From the NCBI GenBank assembly GCA_031265205.1, contig JAISCZ010000066.1, positions 1 to 33,097 of the forward strand: a stretch of 33,097 nt of DNA. Direction: 5' to 3'. Of the stretch, positions 1 through 8,897 are shown in pieces. Below the pieces are notes generated by a model. The model did no database searches. It was given only the letters and a program-made list of their open reading frames with translations, and had not been told where the DNA came from. The stretch's first letter is position 1. Each line of letters starts with the position of its first letter. The translations under genes and the position numbers were made by a program. Source of the DNA: Deltaproteobacteria bacterium. GTDB taxonomy: Bacteria > Desulfobacterota > Desulfarculia > Adiutricales > Adiutricaceae.

Positions 1-132
1 AAAAACCCTTCACCGAAGTAGCCAGACGGACAACGATACCTTATATGCTATATTTACCTAATTAGTAGTCTTTATTTGGCATTAAGAGATGACCGATTGT
101 CAGTTCCGGGACTTTTTGCACTCTTATCAATA
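1..132. other. Left flank of the tandem array, no gene seen
   Basis: This AT-rich sequence does not match the corresponding positions of the later repeat units. Units 2-4 all carry the box CTCCGTCCGCATATAG just upstream of their leaders, and it is absent here. The array therefore seems to begin near position 133. I see no open frame or RNA gene in it. Confidence 0.5.
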
Positions 133-396
133 ATAGCGCCTAGAGAGCCGCGAAGGGATGTGGAAGCCTGCGGCGAGCCTCTCTTTAAATCGTTTTAGCA
201 AAAATTCGCTTGCTTTTTTTCATCGCTTCGCGCTTTAATAACGCCATCTTTCTTTTGTCTCCGCGGCGATATCATTCGTCTTTTCCGTTTCATTTTCGCC
301 GCTTGAAAATTTTCCGCGCGGTTTTTTCTCGCTTTGAGCTGAATTTTACCGTCGCGCCTTAACTCGCGACGCGTTTTTCAGTTGGGGTATTTATAA

Positions 397-849
397 ATGA
401 ACGAAATCTTTGAGACTGATCTTGAAAAAATTAACGGATTAGACTGCGCCAAGAATATTCTTTATTTTAACAGCGCGAAAATTAGTTGGATCGATTATCG
501 TGAAGTTATTGTAATGGTTGATAATGTCGCGGCCGCCAAGCGAGTCGAGAAATCATTAACGGAAACTTTAGTGGACGATAATTCATTTTTAGCGATCGCG
601 GCTATAATAGACGGTTTCCAAAACTTGTTCGGCGGTTTTTCCCTTGGTGAAAATTTAATACAAAAATACGACTGTCATTCGCTAACGTTATCAGCGAAGG
701 CGGCTGTTCAAGCCTATTCGCGCGTCTTTAGCTCAGACCCGGGGAGCGCGACCGAACGATTTCAAGGATACGCGCGAGACGCGGCTTTACTTTTCGCTTT
801 CCACAGAACATTTTTCGCTAAAACTACGGCCACGCCAATTATCCATTAA
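397..849 (+). CDS. Array protein A, copy 1 (unknown family)
   Basis: A 150-aa soluble-looking protein with no signal peptide, membrane segment or family I can name. Features shared with the other three A copies are DLEKI-x2-LD at the N-terminus, an aromatic/charged block (ILYF then WIDYREV) at about residues 22-40, NSFLA near residue 62, GGF near 78, AYSRV near 108, and a basic aromatic C-terminus (ARDAA, then FFAKTTA). The ATG is preceded by GGGGTATTTATAA, which also precedes copies 3 and 4 in similar form. This copy lacks the MTE start of copies 2-4. It is probably co-transcribed with copy 1 of gene B, but the gap between them is widened by a TC microsatellite. Confidence 0.75.
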   Translation: MNEIFETDLEKINGLDCAKNILYFNSAKISWIDYREVIVMVDNVAAAKRVEKSLTETLVDDNSFLAIAAIIDGFQNLFGGFSLGENLIQKYDCHSLTLSAKAAVQAYSRVFSSDPGSATERFQGYARDAALLFAFHRTFFAKTTATPIIH

Positions 850-857
850 TCGCGTCC

Positions 858-945
<88 letters not shown>

Positions 946-988
946 AGCGAGCGCGTTTATCTGAAGTATTTGAGGTATTTGACGCAAA

Positions 989-1468
989 ATGATCACGCGT
1001 GAAACATTTTCAATCCCTTATTTGTCTATCACAAAATCTGATTTTGAAGATATGATAAAATCGGCCGAAGTTCTCGTTAATAAATTGTCGTTACACGAAA
1101 TTAGATTTGGGAGAACCGGACAATTTAACTTCCTGTATTGCGCGTGCGAATACGTTTTAACCAAAGAAGAAATGCTATATGCCATCAACTTCTTTGATCT
1201 GGCGGTTCCCCTGCCCAAAGTTAGCATCATAATCGCGCCTACCGACAATCCCGCTCAACCGCGTTCCGGCGCCGCGATTTCGAAACAGTTGCCTATCAAC
1301 CATAAGGAAATTGCCGATAAAATTTCCGCGCTCTACGCTGAAACGCTGGATTCTTTTTCCACGCGAAACAACTTGGAGCGGAGCGGTTTCGTCGCCATCG
1401 CGTGCGAAATCGCGACTCCCCTTAAGGAGTTCGTTTTTTCCAAAATTCCCCAACATCTCTTGAAATAA
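989..1468 (+). CDS. Array protein B, copy 1 (unknown family)
   Basis: A 159-aa protein, second gene of unit 1, with no recognised domain, signal peptide or membrane helix. Conserved across the four B copies are an AE-x-LV-x-KL block near residues 25-33, ETRFER-like residues near 38 (HEIRFGR here), VP-x-P near 73, IAP near 82, LP near 102, and a nearly invariant C-terminus with SKIPQ at about 152-156. This copy is the most changed at that end (SKIPQHLLK instead of SKIPQDLLE). GAGGTATTTGA lies just upstream of the ATG, giving a GAGGT Shine-Dalgarno. The TC repeat lies in the leader of this gene only. Confidence 0.75.
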   Translation: MITRETFSIPYLSITKSDFEDMIKSAEVLVNKLSLHEIRFGRTGQFNFLYCACEYVLTKEEMLYAINFFDLAVPLPKVSIIIAPTDNPAQPRSGAAISKQLPINHKEIADKISALYAETLDSFSTRNNLERSGFVAIACEIATPLKEFVFSKIPQHLLK

Positions 1469-1613
1469 TCGGGGACGCGCGCCTCTTCGCGAATTTTCCT
1501 AACGTCGCGAGCGCGCTTAAAGGCGCCATCCCACGACCGCCTTTTTCTCTTCCGACGCCTTGTGGCGAGCGCGGTGGCGCGACACGTCCACTAGAGCGCT
1601 CCAGTGGTTTCGC

Positions 1614-1706
1614 GTCGCGATATCCCATAAATTCTTCTGAGAGGCCTTCGCGGCGGACTGGGTAACGGTCGCGCGTAAACTGAAGGTCGGCGTTTCGCGC
1701 GTTTTT
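1614..1706 (-). pseudogene. Decayed cysE 3' end, unit 1
   Basis: Read on the minus strand, this stretch encodes NADLQFTRD followed by EGLSEEFMGY. The intact CysE C-terminus has NTDLQYMPD followed by EALQEEFWDY at the same spacing. The distance from the upstream B gene is also like that in unit 4. The match fades further into the tail, so how much cysE was duplicated cannot be told by eye. There is no start or intact upstream frame, so it is non-functional. Confidence 0.75.
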
Positions 1707-2546
1707 GGGAAAAAACGAAGCCGAAAATGGCCAAAAATTACGAGACAAAAATCTCGCCCGACGCGAGGTATAGTGGCGCCCGAAAAAGGCTCTCCCCAAA
1801 AAATCGCCTCAAACCAATGGCCAAGGGCGCGCCAGGCGCTTAACCCATAGGGAAAGCCCCAACTCTAGCGGGTGGCGACGAAAATATCCCCCCAAGGCGC
1901 TCTAAACGCCGCGCGCGCCAGCTTGACCCGGGGAGAGCTGAGGAGAATCGGAGACATGAGGCCATAGCGCGGGGCGTCTTCCCGGCCTCTTTCGCGAAAA
2001 GGCAATTCCCTACCCAGAATCCTCTCCTCCTCCGTTCCGCGCTCCCGTCGCGGGAAAGCGCCGCTAAACTAAGCCGGAGGAGCGAGTTCAAGCCGGAGGA
2101 GAGTGGCGGGGACAAGGGCCCAGCGCGCCGGAACCCCAAGGGCGCCGCGCGCCTCTAAAAGAGAAAAGCGTCGCCCCTCCTTTTGGGAAGACGCCCCAGC
2201 GGACTCGCCGGTTGGCCGTAAATACGCGACTACGGGCGCCTCCGTCCGCATATAGCGCCTCCTCTCTCGTGAACCACTTAAAATAGCGTCTGAAGCGCCG
2301 CGAAGGGATACGCGAGTTTCCGGCGCGCCCTCCCTATTTTCCTTCTTTTGAAAAATTGGCTTGCTTTTTGTCTCGCTTCGCGCTTTAATTTCTTTGCCTT
2401 TCTTTTGTCTCCGCGGCGACACCCCTCGTCTTTTCTCGCCGCCTTGAAATTTTTCGCGCGCGGTTTTTTTCTTCCCTTAAGGAAAAAGCGAAACTCTCGC
2501 GCCTTTCTCGCGATGGGTCAATTTTTTAACAATTTTGGTATTACGT

Positions 2547-2999
2547 ATGACCGAAGGCCTTAAGAACGATCTTGAAAAGATTAACGAATTAGACTGTTCC
2601 GGGAATATTCTTTATTTTGACCGCGCGAGAATTGATTGGATCGACTATCGCGAAGTTATTATAATGGCGAATGACGACAAAATGGGCATGCGCGTCGCTG
2701 AATCTTTAATAACAATTTTAGTGGACGATAATTCTTTTTTAGCGACCGCGACAATAATAGGAGGTTTCCAAAACTCGCTCATCGGGTTCGCGCCCGGCGA
2801 AAATTTAAAACAAAAATATGACTTTCATTCGCTATTTTCTTCCGCGACGGCGGCTCATCAAGCTTACTCGCGCGTTTATAACGCGGCCCCGCTGAATCCA
2901 ACCGAAAAATTTCAAGGATACACGCGAGACGCGGCTTTTCATTTCGCTTTCTTCAGACGATTTTTCGCTAAAACAACCGCCACGCTAATTACCCATTAA
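2547..2999 (+). CDS. Array protein A, copy 2 (unknown family)
   Basis: A 150-aa paralogue of A1. I place the start at the ATG giving MTEGLK, which matches copies 3 and 4, and not at the in-frame TTG 12 nt upstream. The GGTATT motif lies just before the start, although the following bases (ACGT) differ from the TATAA of the other copies. Conserved blocks are DLEKI, ILYFDRARIDW, DYREV, NSFLA, AYSRV and ARDAA. The C-terminus keeps the aromatic, basic FFRRFFAKTTA stretch. Function unknown. It is followed 68 nt later by B2. Confidence 0.75.
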   Translation: MTEGLKNDLEKINELDCSGNILYFDRARIDWIDYREVIIMANDDKMGMRVAESLITILVDDNSFLATATIIGGFQNSLIGFAPGENLKQKYDFHSLFSSATAAHQAYSRVYNAAPLNPTEKFQGYTRDAAFHFAFFRRFFAKTTATLITH

Positions 3000-3067
3000 T
3001 TTTATTTAGCCAATTCTTTCATTTTCTTTCCCATCGCTCGCGCGCTTTTTGAGGTATTTGAAGTAAA

Positions 3068-3550
3068 ATGATCAAGCTCGAACAATTTTCATTCGATAAT
3101 TTGCCTTTTAATAAATCCAATTTTAAAGACGCGGTTAAAGCGGCCGAAGCGCTCGTTGACAAATTGGAATTACAAGAAACGCGATTTGAGCGAATCGGAC
3201 AATTTAACTATCTGGGTTGGATATACGCTAACGTTTTAACTCCTCAAGATTTGGGATTAATCCGCGCGCTCTTCATCCAAACGGTTCCCAATCCCAACGC
3301 GATCATCTTAATCGCGCCTTCTGACCTTGGCGAGCATAAACCGTACGTAAGCGTTACGGTTACGCCTTGGTTGCCTCTCAAGGAAGAGGAAATCGCCTTG
3401 AAATTTAACGAGATCAGCAAAAAAAACCTGGATTCCCTCACCTCGTTAAATAAGGGGGAGCGGCCCAGTTTCAGCGCCGTCATGAGCCACGTCGCCGCTC
3501 CCCTTAAGGAGTACGTTGTTTCCAAAATTCCCCAAGATCTCTTGGAATAA
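3068..3550 (+). CDS. Array protein B, copy 2 (unknown family)
   Basis: A 160-aa paralogue of B1 with a typical version of the family: FSFDN near the N-terminus, KAAEALVDKLELQETRFER, VPNPN, IAPS, WLPL, GERPSF, SHVAAPLKEY and SKIPQDLLE. Tryptophan and aromatic residues and an alternating hydrophobic pattern suggest a small globular alpha/beta fold, which is inference only. The start has TTGAGGTATTTGAAGTAAA in front of ATG, so the GAGGT Shine-Dalgarno is slightly farther from the start than usual. Confidence 0.75.
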   Translation: MIKLEQFSFDNLPFNKSNFKDAVKAAEALVDKLELQETRFERIGQFNYLGWIYANVLTPQDLGLIRALFIQTVPNPNAIILIAPSDLGEHKPYVSVTVTPWLPLKEEEIALKFNEISKKNLDSLTSLNKGERPSFSAVMSHVAAPLKEYVVSKIPQDLLE

Positions 3551-3674
3551 ACTTAGGGCGCCGCGCGCCTCTTCGCGTAATTTCCCCGCCGCGAGTTCTT
3601 TAAAGGAGCCGCGGACCGCGCCGTTTTCCAGAGAGCCTTCTTGGGGCGCGGCGCTACTGGCGGAGCTACGCTGA

Positions 3675-3770
3675 GGCCTCAAATAGCGCCGAACCTCAAT
3701 TCTTCAGGGAGGGATTCGCGGCTGGTCGGCTTACGTTCGGGAGTGAGCTGAAGGTCGGCGTTTTTTCGCG
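3675..3770 (-). pseudogene. Decayed cysE 3' end, unit 2
   Basis: At the DNA level this is the clearest remnant. GAGGCCTCAAAT, TTCGCGGCTGGTCGGCTTAC and CTGAAGGTCGGCGTTTTT line up with the intact cysE end (from 7869), with only substitutions and very small gaps. On the minus strand it still reads PTSRESLPEE against PASHEALQEE of the intact protein. It is frameless beyond this stretch. Confidence 0.8.
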
Positions 3771-4628
3771 TTCTTTCGCGAGGGACGCGACCGCGAATGT
3801 CCCGCTAATGTCCAAAAATTATGGGACAAAAATCGCGCCCAGAGCGAGAAAAATGGCCATGGGAAACGGCTCCCCTTTGAAAGCCGCCAAAAATCTTTGA
3901 CCGGAACCGCCCAGGCGCTTAAGTCGATTAGATAAACCCCATTTCAGCGGGAGGCGGCGAAAACCACCCCCCAAGGCGCTCTAAACTCCTTTCGCGCCGA
4001 CATCTTGACCCCTTAGGAGAATCGGAGACATGGGGCCAGGACGCGAGGCTTTTCCCGGCCACTCGCGCGAAAAGGCGCTCAACTTCCTGAGTCCTCTCTC
4101 CCCCGCCCCGCGCTCGCGTCTCTGGGAAAGCGCCCCTATATTGAGCTGGAGGCGCGCGACTACGCCGGAGGCGAGCTTGAGGACAAAGGCCTCGCGCGCC
4201 GGAACCCAAAGGGCGCCGCGCGCCGAAAAAGAGAAGCGGCGGCGCTCCTTTGGGAAAGCGACCCGGCGGACTCGCCGGTAGAATGTAAATTCACGTCCGC
4301 GGACGCCTCCGTCCGCATATAGCGACTCTTCTCTCTCTAACTACTTAAGATAGCGCCTAAAGAGGCGCGAAGGGATACGCGAGTCCGCGACGAGCCTCCC
4401 CTTTATTCCCCTTAGCAAAAATTCGCTTGCTATCTTTCTCGCTCCGCGCTTTAATTTTCTCGTCTCTCTTTTCTTTTTCCGTCCGCGGCGATATCCCTCG
4501 ACTCTTCCATTTCATTTTCGCCGCTTGTAAATTTTCCGCGCGCCGGTTTATTTCTCGCCTTAAGCTGATCTGACCATCGCGCCTTAGCTCGCGACGCGTT
4601 TTATTGTCGCAAATTGTGGTATTTATAA

Positions 4629-5081
4629 ATGACCGAAGGACTTAAGACCGATCTTGAAAAAATTAAAAAATTAGACTGCTTCAAGAATATTCTTTATTTT
4701 GACAGAGCGAAAATTGATTGGATCGACTATCGCGAAGCTATTATAATAGCGGATAATATCGATACCGCCAAGAGTGTCTCTAGAGCTTTAATACCTTCTT
4801 TAATGGACGCCAATTCTTTTTTAGCGACCGCGACAATGGTAGATAATTGTCCAGAATTGTTCGGCGGATTTTCCCCTGGCGCCAATATACTCGCAAAGTA
4901 TGACTTTCAGGCGCTACTGAAATTCGCGGCTTCGGCTCTTCGAGCCCACTCGCGCGTTTTTAACTCAACCGAGCCGAGTCTAACCGAGCGATTTCAAGAA
5001 TACGCGCGAGACGCGGCTTTATATTTCGCTTTCTTCAGAAGATTCTTCGCTAAAACCACTGGCGCGCCAATTATCCAATAA
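4629..5081 (+). CDS. Array protein A, copy 3 (unknown family)
   Basis: A 150-aa paralogue with the same block order as copies 1 and 2: DLEKI, ILYFDRAKIDW, DYREA, NSFLA, GGF, AHSRV, ARDAA and a basic aromatic end (FFRRFFAKTTGAP). The start is fixed by GTGGTATTTATAA directly before ATG. Divergence from its neighbours is concentrated in the middle third (about residues 45-100), while both ends are well kept. That pattern suggests the N- and C-terminal blocks carry the shared function or interaction surface. Function unknown. It precedes B3 by 70 nt. Confidence 0.75.
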   Translation: MTEGLKTDLEKIKKLDCFKNILYFDRAKIDWIDYREAIIIADNIDTAKSVSRALIPSLMDANSFLATATMVDNCPELFGGFSPGANILAKYDFQALLKFAASALRAHSRVFNSTEPSLTERFQEYARDAALYFAFFRRFFAKTTGAPIIQ

Positions 5082-5151
5082 TTGTATTTCGCGCGCTTCT
5101 CTTTTTTTCTTTCCAGCGCTCTCGCGCTCGTTTTGAGGTATTTGATACAAT

Positions 5152-5631
5152 ATGTTAAAGATCTTAACATTTTCATTCGCGAATTTGACCTTGGAAAATT
5201 CTGATTTTAAAGATATGTTAAAAGAGGCCGAAGCTCTCGTTGATAAACTGGCGTTACAAGAAACGCGATTTGAGCGAGTCGGGCAAATTCACTTTCTGAC
5301 TTGGATTTGCGCTTCAGCTATAACCGAAAAAGAAATGGCGTTTGCCAACGAGTACTTTAGAGAGACGGTTCCAGAGCCCATGGTTACAATCTTAATCGCG
5401 CTTTCAAAGGATAACGAGCAACCGCTTATCACAACTTCGATTGTGAAATGGTTGCCTTTTGACGGTAAGGTTGTATCCGATAAAATCCTCAAGCTCTACA
5501 ATGAAACGTTTAATTCTTTTTCCACGCGAAAAAACGGGGATCGGCCCAGTTTCAACGACATCATGAGCCACGTCGCCACTCCCCTTAGGGAGTACGTTTT
5601 TTCCAAAATTCCCCAAGATCTCTTGGAATAA
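5152..5631 (+). CDS. Array protein B, copy 3 (unknown family)
   Basis: A 159-aa paralogue. It keeps FSFANL at the N-terminus, EAEALVDKLALQETRFER near residues 26-43, VPEP, WLPF, SFSTR, DRPSF, SHVATPLREY and the near-invariant SKIPQDLLE end. TTGAGGTATTTGATACAAT precedes the ATG. There is no signal peptide or membrane segment. No other gene separates it from the cysE remnant downstream. Confidence 0.75.
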   Translation: MLKILTFSFANLTLENSDFKDMLKEAEALVDKLALQETRFERVGQIHFLTWICASAITEKEMAFANEYFRETVPEPMVTILIALSKDNEQPLITTSIVKWLPFDGKVVSDKILKLYNETFNSFSTRKNGDRPSFNDIMSHVATPLREYVFSKIPQDLLE

Positions 5632-5742
5632 ACGGGGCTGGCGCCTCTTCGCGTATCCCCCCGCGAGCCCTCGCTGGGCCCCCGACCGCATTTTTTTCCT
5701 TTGGCGCCTTGGAGGGGATCGGCCCGGCCAGCGGGGCTACCC

Positions 5743-5830
5743 AGAGGCCTTAAATCGCTTAAATCCTCTAAAATTATTCAATTATGGCTTCGCTTCTGGC
5801 CGGCTAAGTGTCGGACGCGACCTTAAGGCC
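5743..5830 (-). pseudogene. Decayed cysE 3' end, unit 3
   Basis: GAGGCCTTAAATC matches the region around the intact cysE stop exactly. GGCTTCG-x3-CTGGCCGGCT then matches at the right spacing, although indels have scrambled the reading frame. This copy is more decayed than the one in unit 2. It has the same position relative to gene B as in the other units. Confidence 0.65.
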
Positions 5831-6380
5831 TTTTTTCGCGTTCTTGGGAAAGGGCCGAAGCCGTAAACGCCCAAAATTTATAAGTTAAAATCGCGCCCGT
5901 CGCGAGATAAAACGCCGCCTCAAAAACAGCCCTCCTCGCCAAATAGCTTAAAACCTTTGGACGGAAGCCCGCCAAGCGCTTAAGCCCATGGGCCCCGCTC
6001 CCACGTAAGGGGCGCGAAAACTTCCCAGGCGCGCTCTAAACGCCCTTCGCGCCGGCTCGAACCGGGGCGAACCGGGGCGAATCGGAGAGAAGCGGAGACA
6101 TAAGGCCATGGCGCGGGGCGCTTATCCGGCCTCTCTCGCGCTAAGGCGCTTTCCCCCTTTAGCCCTCCCCGCCCTTGAGTCGCGCCGCGCGACAAATACT
6201 TAAGGCGCGCGGCGAGGGCTAAGGTCTCGCGCGCCGGAACCCAAAGGGCGCCCAAGCGGAGACGCTTAAGGGAGAGAAACGACCGCGCTCTTTTCCAAAG
6301 GCCTCAAGCCAAACTCCGCGGCCGATTGTAATTATGAATCCGCGGCAAGCTCCGTCCGCATATAGGGACTCCGTTTTCTA

Positions 6381-6424
6381 AGACCACTTAAAATAGCGTA
6401 ACAGACCACTTAAAATAGCGTAAT
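6381..6424 (+). repeat. 22-bp tandem duplication in the unit 4 leader
   Basis: AGACCACTTAAAATAGCGTA occurs twice in a row, at 6381 and 6403. It overlaps the conserved ATAGCG box at the left end of the leader. Units 2 and 3 have one copy of this box. Confidence 0.9.
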
Positions 6425-6705
6425 AACCGCCGCGAAAGAATATCCGCGCCCACGGAGAGCCTCCTCTTTTTTTCCTTCCCCTAAAATTAGCTTGCTTTTC
6501 GCCTCGCTTCGCGTTTTAATTTCTTCGTCTTTCTTTTCTCTTATCTCCGCGGCGCGACCGCGCGTCTTTTCCGTTTCATTTTCGCCGCCCGCGAATTTTC
6601 CGCGCGCGGATTTTTCTTCCCTTCAATGGAAAAACTTAATCCTCGCCCCTTAACTCGCGAAGGGTTAAATTTTTCGCTGTTTTAAATAATTGTGGGTTTT
6701 TATAA

Positions 6706-7155
6706 ATGACCGAAGACATTCAGAGAGATCTTGATAAGATTGGCGAATTAGACAATTCGCGGACTGTTATTTTTTTTGACCGCGCGAAATTTGATTGGGT
6801 CGACTATCGCGAAGTCATTATACTGACCGATGACGATAAAATTCGTGAGAGCGTTTTAAACGCTTTAACGGAAATTTTTAAAAGCGATAATTCTTTTCTG
6901 GCGACCGCGGCGATAGGCGGTTTCCATAAAGCGGCCGGCGGTTTCGCCGCCGGCGACAGTATCATGAACAACGACGACTTTCTACCGGTCCAGACTATCC
7001 CGATTGCCGGTTATCAAGCTCACTCGCGCGTTTTAGGAGCGGTCAAGCTAGATTCCAAAGCTCAATTTGAGGACCACGCGCGCGACGCGGCTTTTCTTTT
7101 CGCTTTCTTCCGACGGGTTCTCGCTAAAATAACGGCCCCGCGCGTGACCCCATAA
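6706..7155 (+). CDS. Array protein A, copy 4 (unknown family)
   Basis: At 149 aa this is the most diverged A copy (MTEDIQRDL, VIFFDRAKFDW, AHSRV, FRRVLAKITA). All family blocks are still present: DL-x-KI-x2-LD, FDRAK-x-DW, DYREV, NSFLA, GGF, ARDAA. GTGGGTTTTTATAA precedes the ATG. Its divergence and its place next to the intact cysE suggest that it is the oldest split in the array, or the ancestral locus (inference). Function unknown. Confidence 0.75.
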   Translation: MTEDIQRDLDKIGELDNSRTVIFFDRAKFDWVDYREVIILTDDDKIRESVLNALTEIFKSDNSFLATAAIGGFHKAAGGFAAGDSIMNNDDFLPVQTIPIAGYQAHSRVLGAVKLDSKAQFEDHARDAAFLFAFFRRVLAKITAPRVTP

Positions 7156-7236
7156 CTGAATTTGCGCGCTTTTCTCTTTTTCTTTCCCGCGCGCCAAACC
7201 GCGCGTTATTGAAGCGTTGGAGGTATTTGACGCATA

Positions 7237-7719
7237 ATGTTCACGCGCGAAAAATTTTCACTCGACAATTCGCCTTTAAAACAATCCGCGTTTACGGACG
7301 CTATAAAAGCCGCCGAAGCCGTCATTGACAAACTGGAATTACTAGAAACGCGCTCTGAGCGAACCGGGAAATTTTATTATACCGTTAAGCTCTACGCCAA
7401 GCCTTTAACCGAAGGCGAATTGGGATTAGCCTGCGCGTTCTTTGAGCAGGCGGTTCCCCAGCCCTCCGTAAGCATCTGTTTCTCGCCTTCCAACCCAGAC
7501 TGGCAATCGCACTGTTGTTGCGCCGCGGCGACTTCTTGGTTGCCTCTCAAGAATGATGACATTATCGATAAATTTAACTCGCTCCACCGGGAAACGAAAA
7601 AATATTTCTCCTCGCGAAGACCAGGGGAGCGGATACCTTTCACTGAATTCGTGGGCCATATCGTAAAGCCCCTCACGGAGTATGTTTTTTCCAAAATCCC
7701 CCAAGACCTCTTGGAATAA
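7237..7719 (+). CDS. Array protein B, copy 4 (unknown family)
   Basis: A 160-aa paralogue, the most diverged B but with the standard ends: FSLDN, KAAEAVIDKLELLETRSER, VPQP, WLPL, GERIPF and SKIPQDLLE. It contains a local Cys pair (HCCCAAA) near residues 92-98 that the other copies lack. TTGGAGGTATTTGACGCATA precedes the ATG. It converges on cysE, with 155 nt between the two stop codons, and a hairpin cluster lies in that gap. Confidence 0.75.
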   Translation: MFTREKFSLDNSPLKQSAFTDAIKAAEAVIDKLELLETRSERTGKFYYTVKLYAKPLTEGELGLACAFFEQAVPQPSVSICFSPSNPDWQSHCCCAAATSWLPLKNDDIIDKFNSLHRETKKYFSSRRPGERIPFTEFVGHIVKPLTEYVFSKIPQDLLE

Positions 7720-7819
7720 ACGAGGCGCGCGCCTCCTCGCGCGGTTTCCTTGTCGCGAGCGCGTCAAGGGCGCCACCGCCATTTTATCTTAGGCTCTCTC
7801 CTGGGCGTTCTCTTGGGTT

Positions 7820-7869
7820 CCGTGGGGTCGCGCGCCGCGGCGCGGCGCCCCCACGGCGGGGCGCCGTGG
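7820..7869. terminator. Hairpin cluster at the convergent B4/cysE junction
   Basis: CCACGGCG (7851-7858) pairs with CGCCGTGG (7862-7869) around a 3-nt loop, 6 nt past the cysE stop. An alternative longer stem pairs CCGTGGGG (7820-7827) with CCCCACGG (7849-7856) across a GCGCCGCGGCGC palindrome. There is no T tract, so it is not a classical intrinsic terminator. Its place between convergent genes suggests a bidirectional transcription or RNA-decay barrier. Confidence 0.5.
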
Positions 7870-7874
7870 AGGCC

Positions 7875-8816
7875 TTAAATCACGTAATCCCAGAATTCTT
7901 CCTGAAGGGCTTCGTGGCTGGCCGGCTTACCGTCGGGCATGTACTGGAGGTCGGTGTTTTTGACGCTCACCTTGGTCCGCTCAGGTACGCTCTTGGTGAT
8001 AAAGGCGTTGGAGCCGATCACCACGCCTTCCCCGATCACCGTGGAGCCCCCCAAAATGGAGGCCCCCGAATAAATGGTGACGTGGTCCTCAATGGTGGGA
8101 TGCCTTTTAACCCCATCGAGGAGCCTGCCGCCCCGGGTGGAGAGGGCCCCCAGGGTCACGCCTTGGTAAATTTTCACGTAATCGCCGATGACGGTGGTCT
8201 CGCCGATGACGATACCCGTGCCGTGGTCGATGAAAAAATAACGCCCAATGGAGGCCCCGGGATGGATATCGATTCCCGTGAGGCCATGGGCGCTCTCCGT
8301 CATCATCCTGGGGATTAAGGGGACTTCCAGCAGATAGAGCTCGTGCGCCAGGCGGTTGACCATAATCGCGTAAACGCCCGGGTACGAGAGGATTATTTCG
8401 TCGCGGTTAAAGGCCGCCGGATCCCCGTCGTAGGCGGCTTCCACGTCGGTCATCATGAGCCGGCGGATGGCGGGAATTTTTTCCAGAAAGGCGTGGGTAA
8501 TCCTCTCGGAGCGCTCCCGAACGCCGTCATAGGGCCCTTCTTTATGGTAGAGGGCTTGCGTGATTTGCCTTTGGAGGTTATAGATGAGGTCCTCCAAAAG
8601 CTCGCCCACGTAAAACTCCAAAAAATTGGCCTTCAACGGTTTTTTAGCGAAGTAACCCGCGAAAACCAGGCTTCTCAATCGCTCGAGGACATGGATAATG
8701 ACCTCTTTGTTAATCTGATCGGTATTGTCCAGCTTAACGAGTTCGGGGTTTTCCTCGTAACTCGCGATAATGGAGGCGACGAGCTTTTTGACGCCGCCGT
8801 TTTCCGCGAAGCTCAT
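7875..8816 (-). CDS. cysE: Serine O-acetyltransferase (CysE/EpsC type)
   Basis: A 313-aa enzyme that transfers acetyl from acetyl-CoA to serine, making O-acetylserine for cysteine synthesis in the cytoplasm. The first 170 residues are the helical N-terminal region of the long (EpsC-like) class. The left-handed beta-helix follows with hexapeptide repeats (GASIGRYFFIDHG, TGIVIGETTVIG, IYSGASILGGSTVIGEGVVIG), including the His-containing DHGTG of the active site. It is the last gene of the operon, 81 nt after the desulfurase, with a large hairpin in between. Serine acetyltransferases commonly accompany family 2A encapsulins. Decayed copies of its 3' end lie in the A/B array. Confidence 0.93.
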   Translation of the reverse strand: MSFAENGGVKKLVASIIASYEENPELVKLDNTDQINKEVIIHVLERLRSLVFAGYFAKKPLKANFLEFYVGELLEDLIYNLQRQITQALYHKEGPYDGVRERSERITHAFLEKIPAIRRLMMTDVEAAYDGDPAAFNRDEIILSYPGVYAIMVNRLAHELYLLEVPLIPRMMTESAHGLTGIDIHPGASIGRYFFIDHGTGIVIGETTVIGDYVKIYQGVTLGALSTRGGRLLDGVKRHPTIEDHVTIYSGASILGGSTVIGEGVVIGSNAFITKSVPERTKVSVKNTDLQYMPDGKPASHEALQEEFWDYVI

Positions 8817-8840
8817 AATTTAGGGCCTTTAAGGTTCCGC

Positions 8841-8890
8841 CTCTCTCCAGGGCGCGCCGAGGCGAGGCCTTCGGCGCGCGGCGGAGAGAG
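8841..8890 (-). promoter_or_regulatory. Large intercistronic hairpin between desulfurase and cysE
   Basis: CTCTCTCC (8841-8848) pairs with GGAGAGAG (8883-8890). Inside it GCGCGCCGA (8852-8860) pairs with TCGGCGCGC (8871-8879), and GGC/GCC pair around a GAG loop. The arms are almost continuous. No T tract follows on the minus strand. It may protect the upstream mRNA or reduce read-through into cysE, which would set the ratio of cargo to acetyltransferase (inference). Confidence 0.55.
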
Positions 8891-8897
8891 AAAGATT

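Noticed and set aside
2300-2563. Plus-strand frame in the unit 2 leader
   Set aside because: Covers the conserved non-coding leader, is not kept open in the other units and overlaps gene A2.
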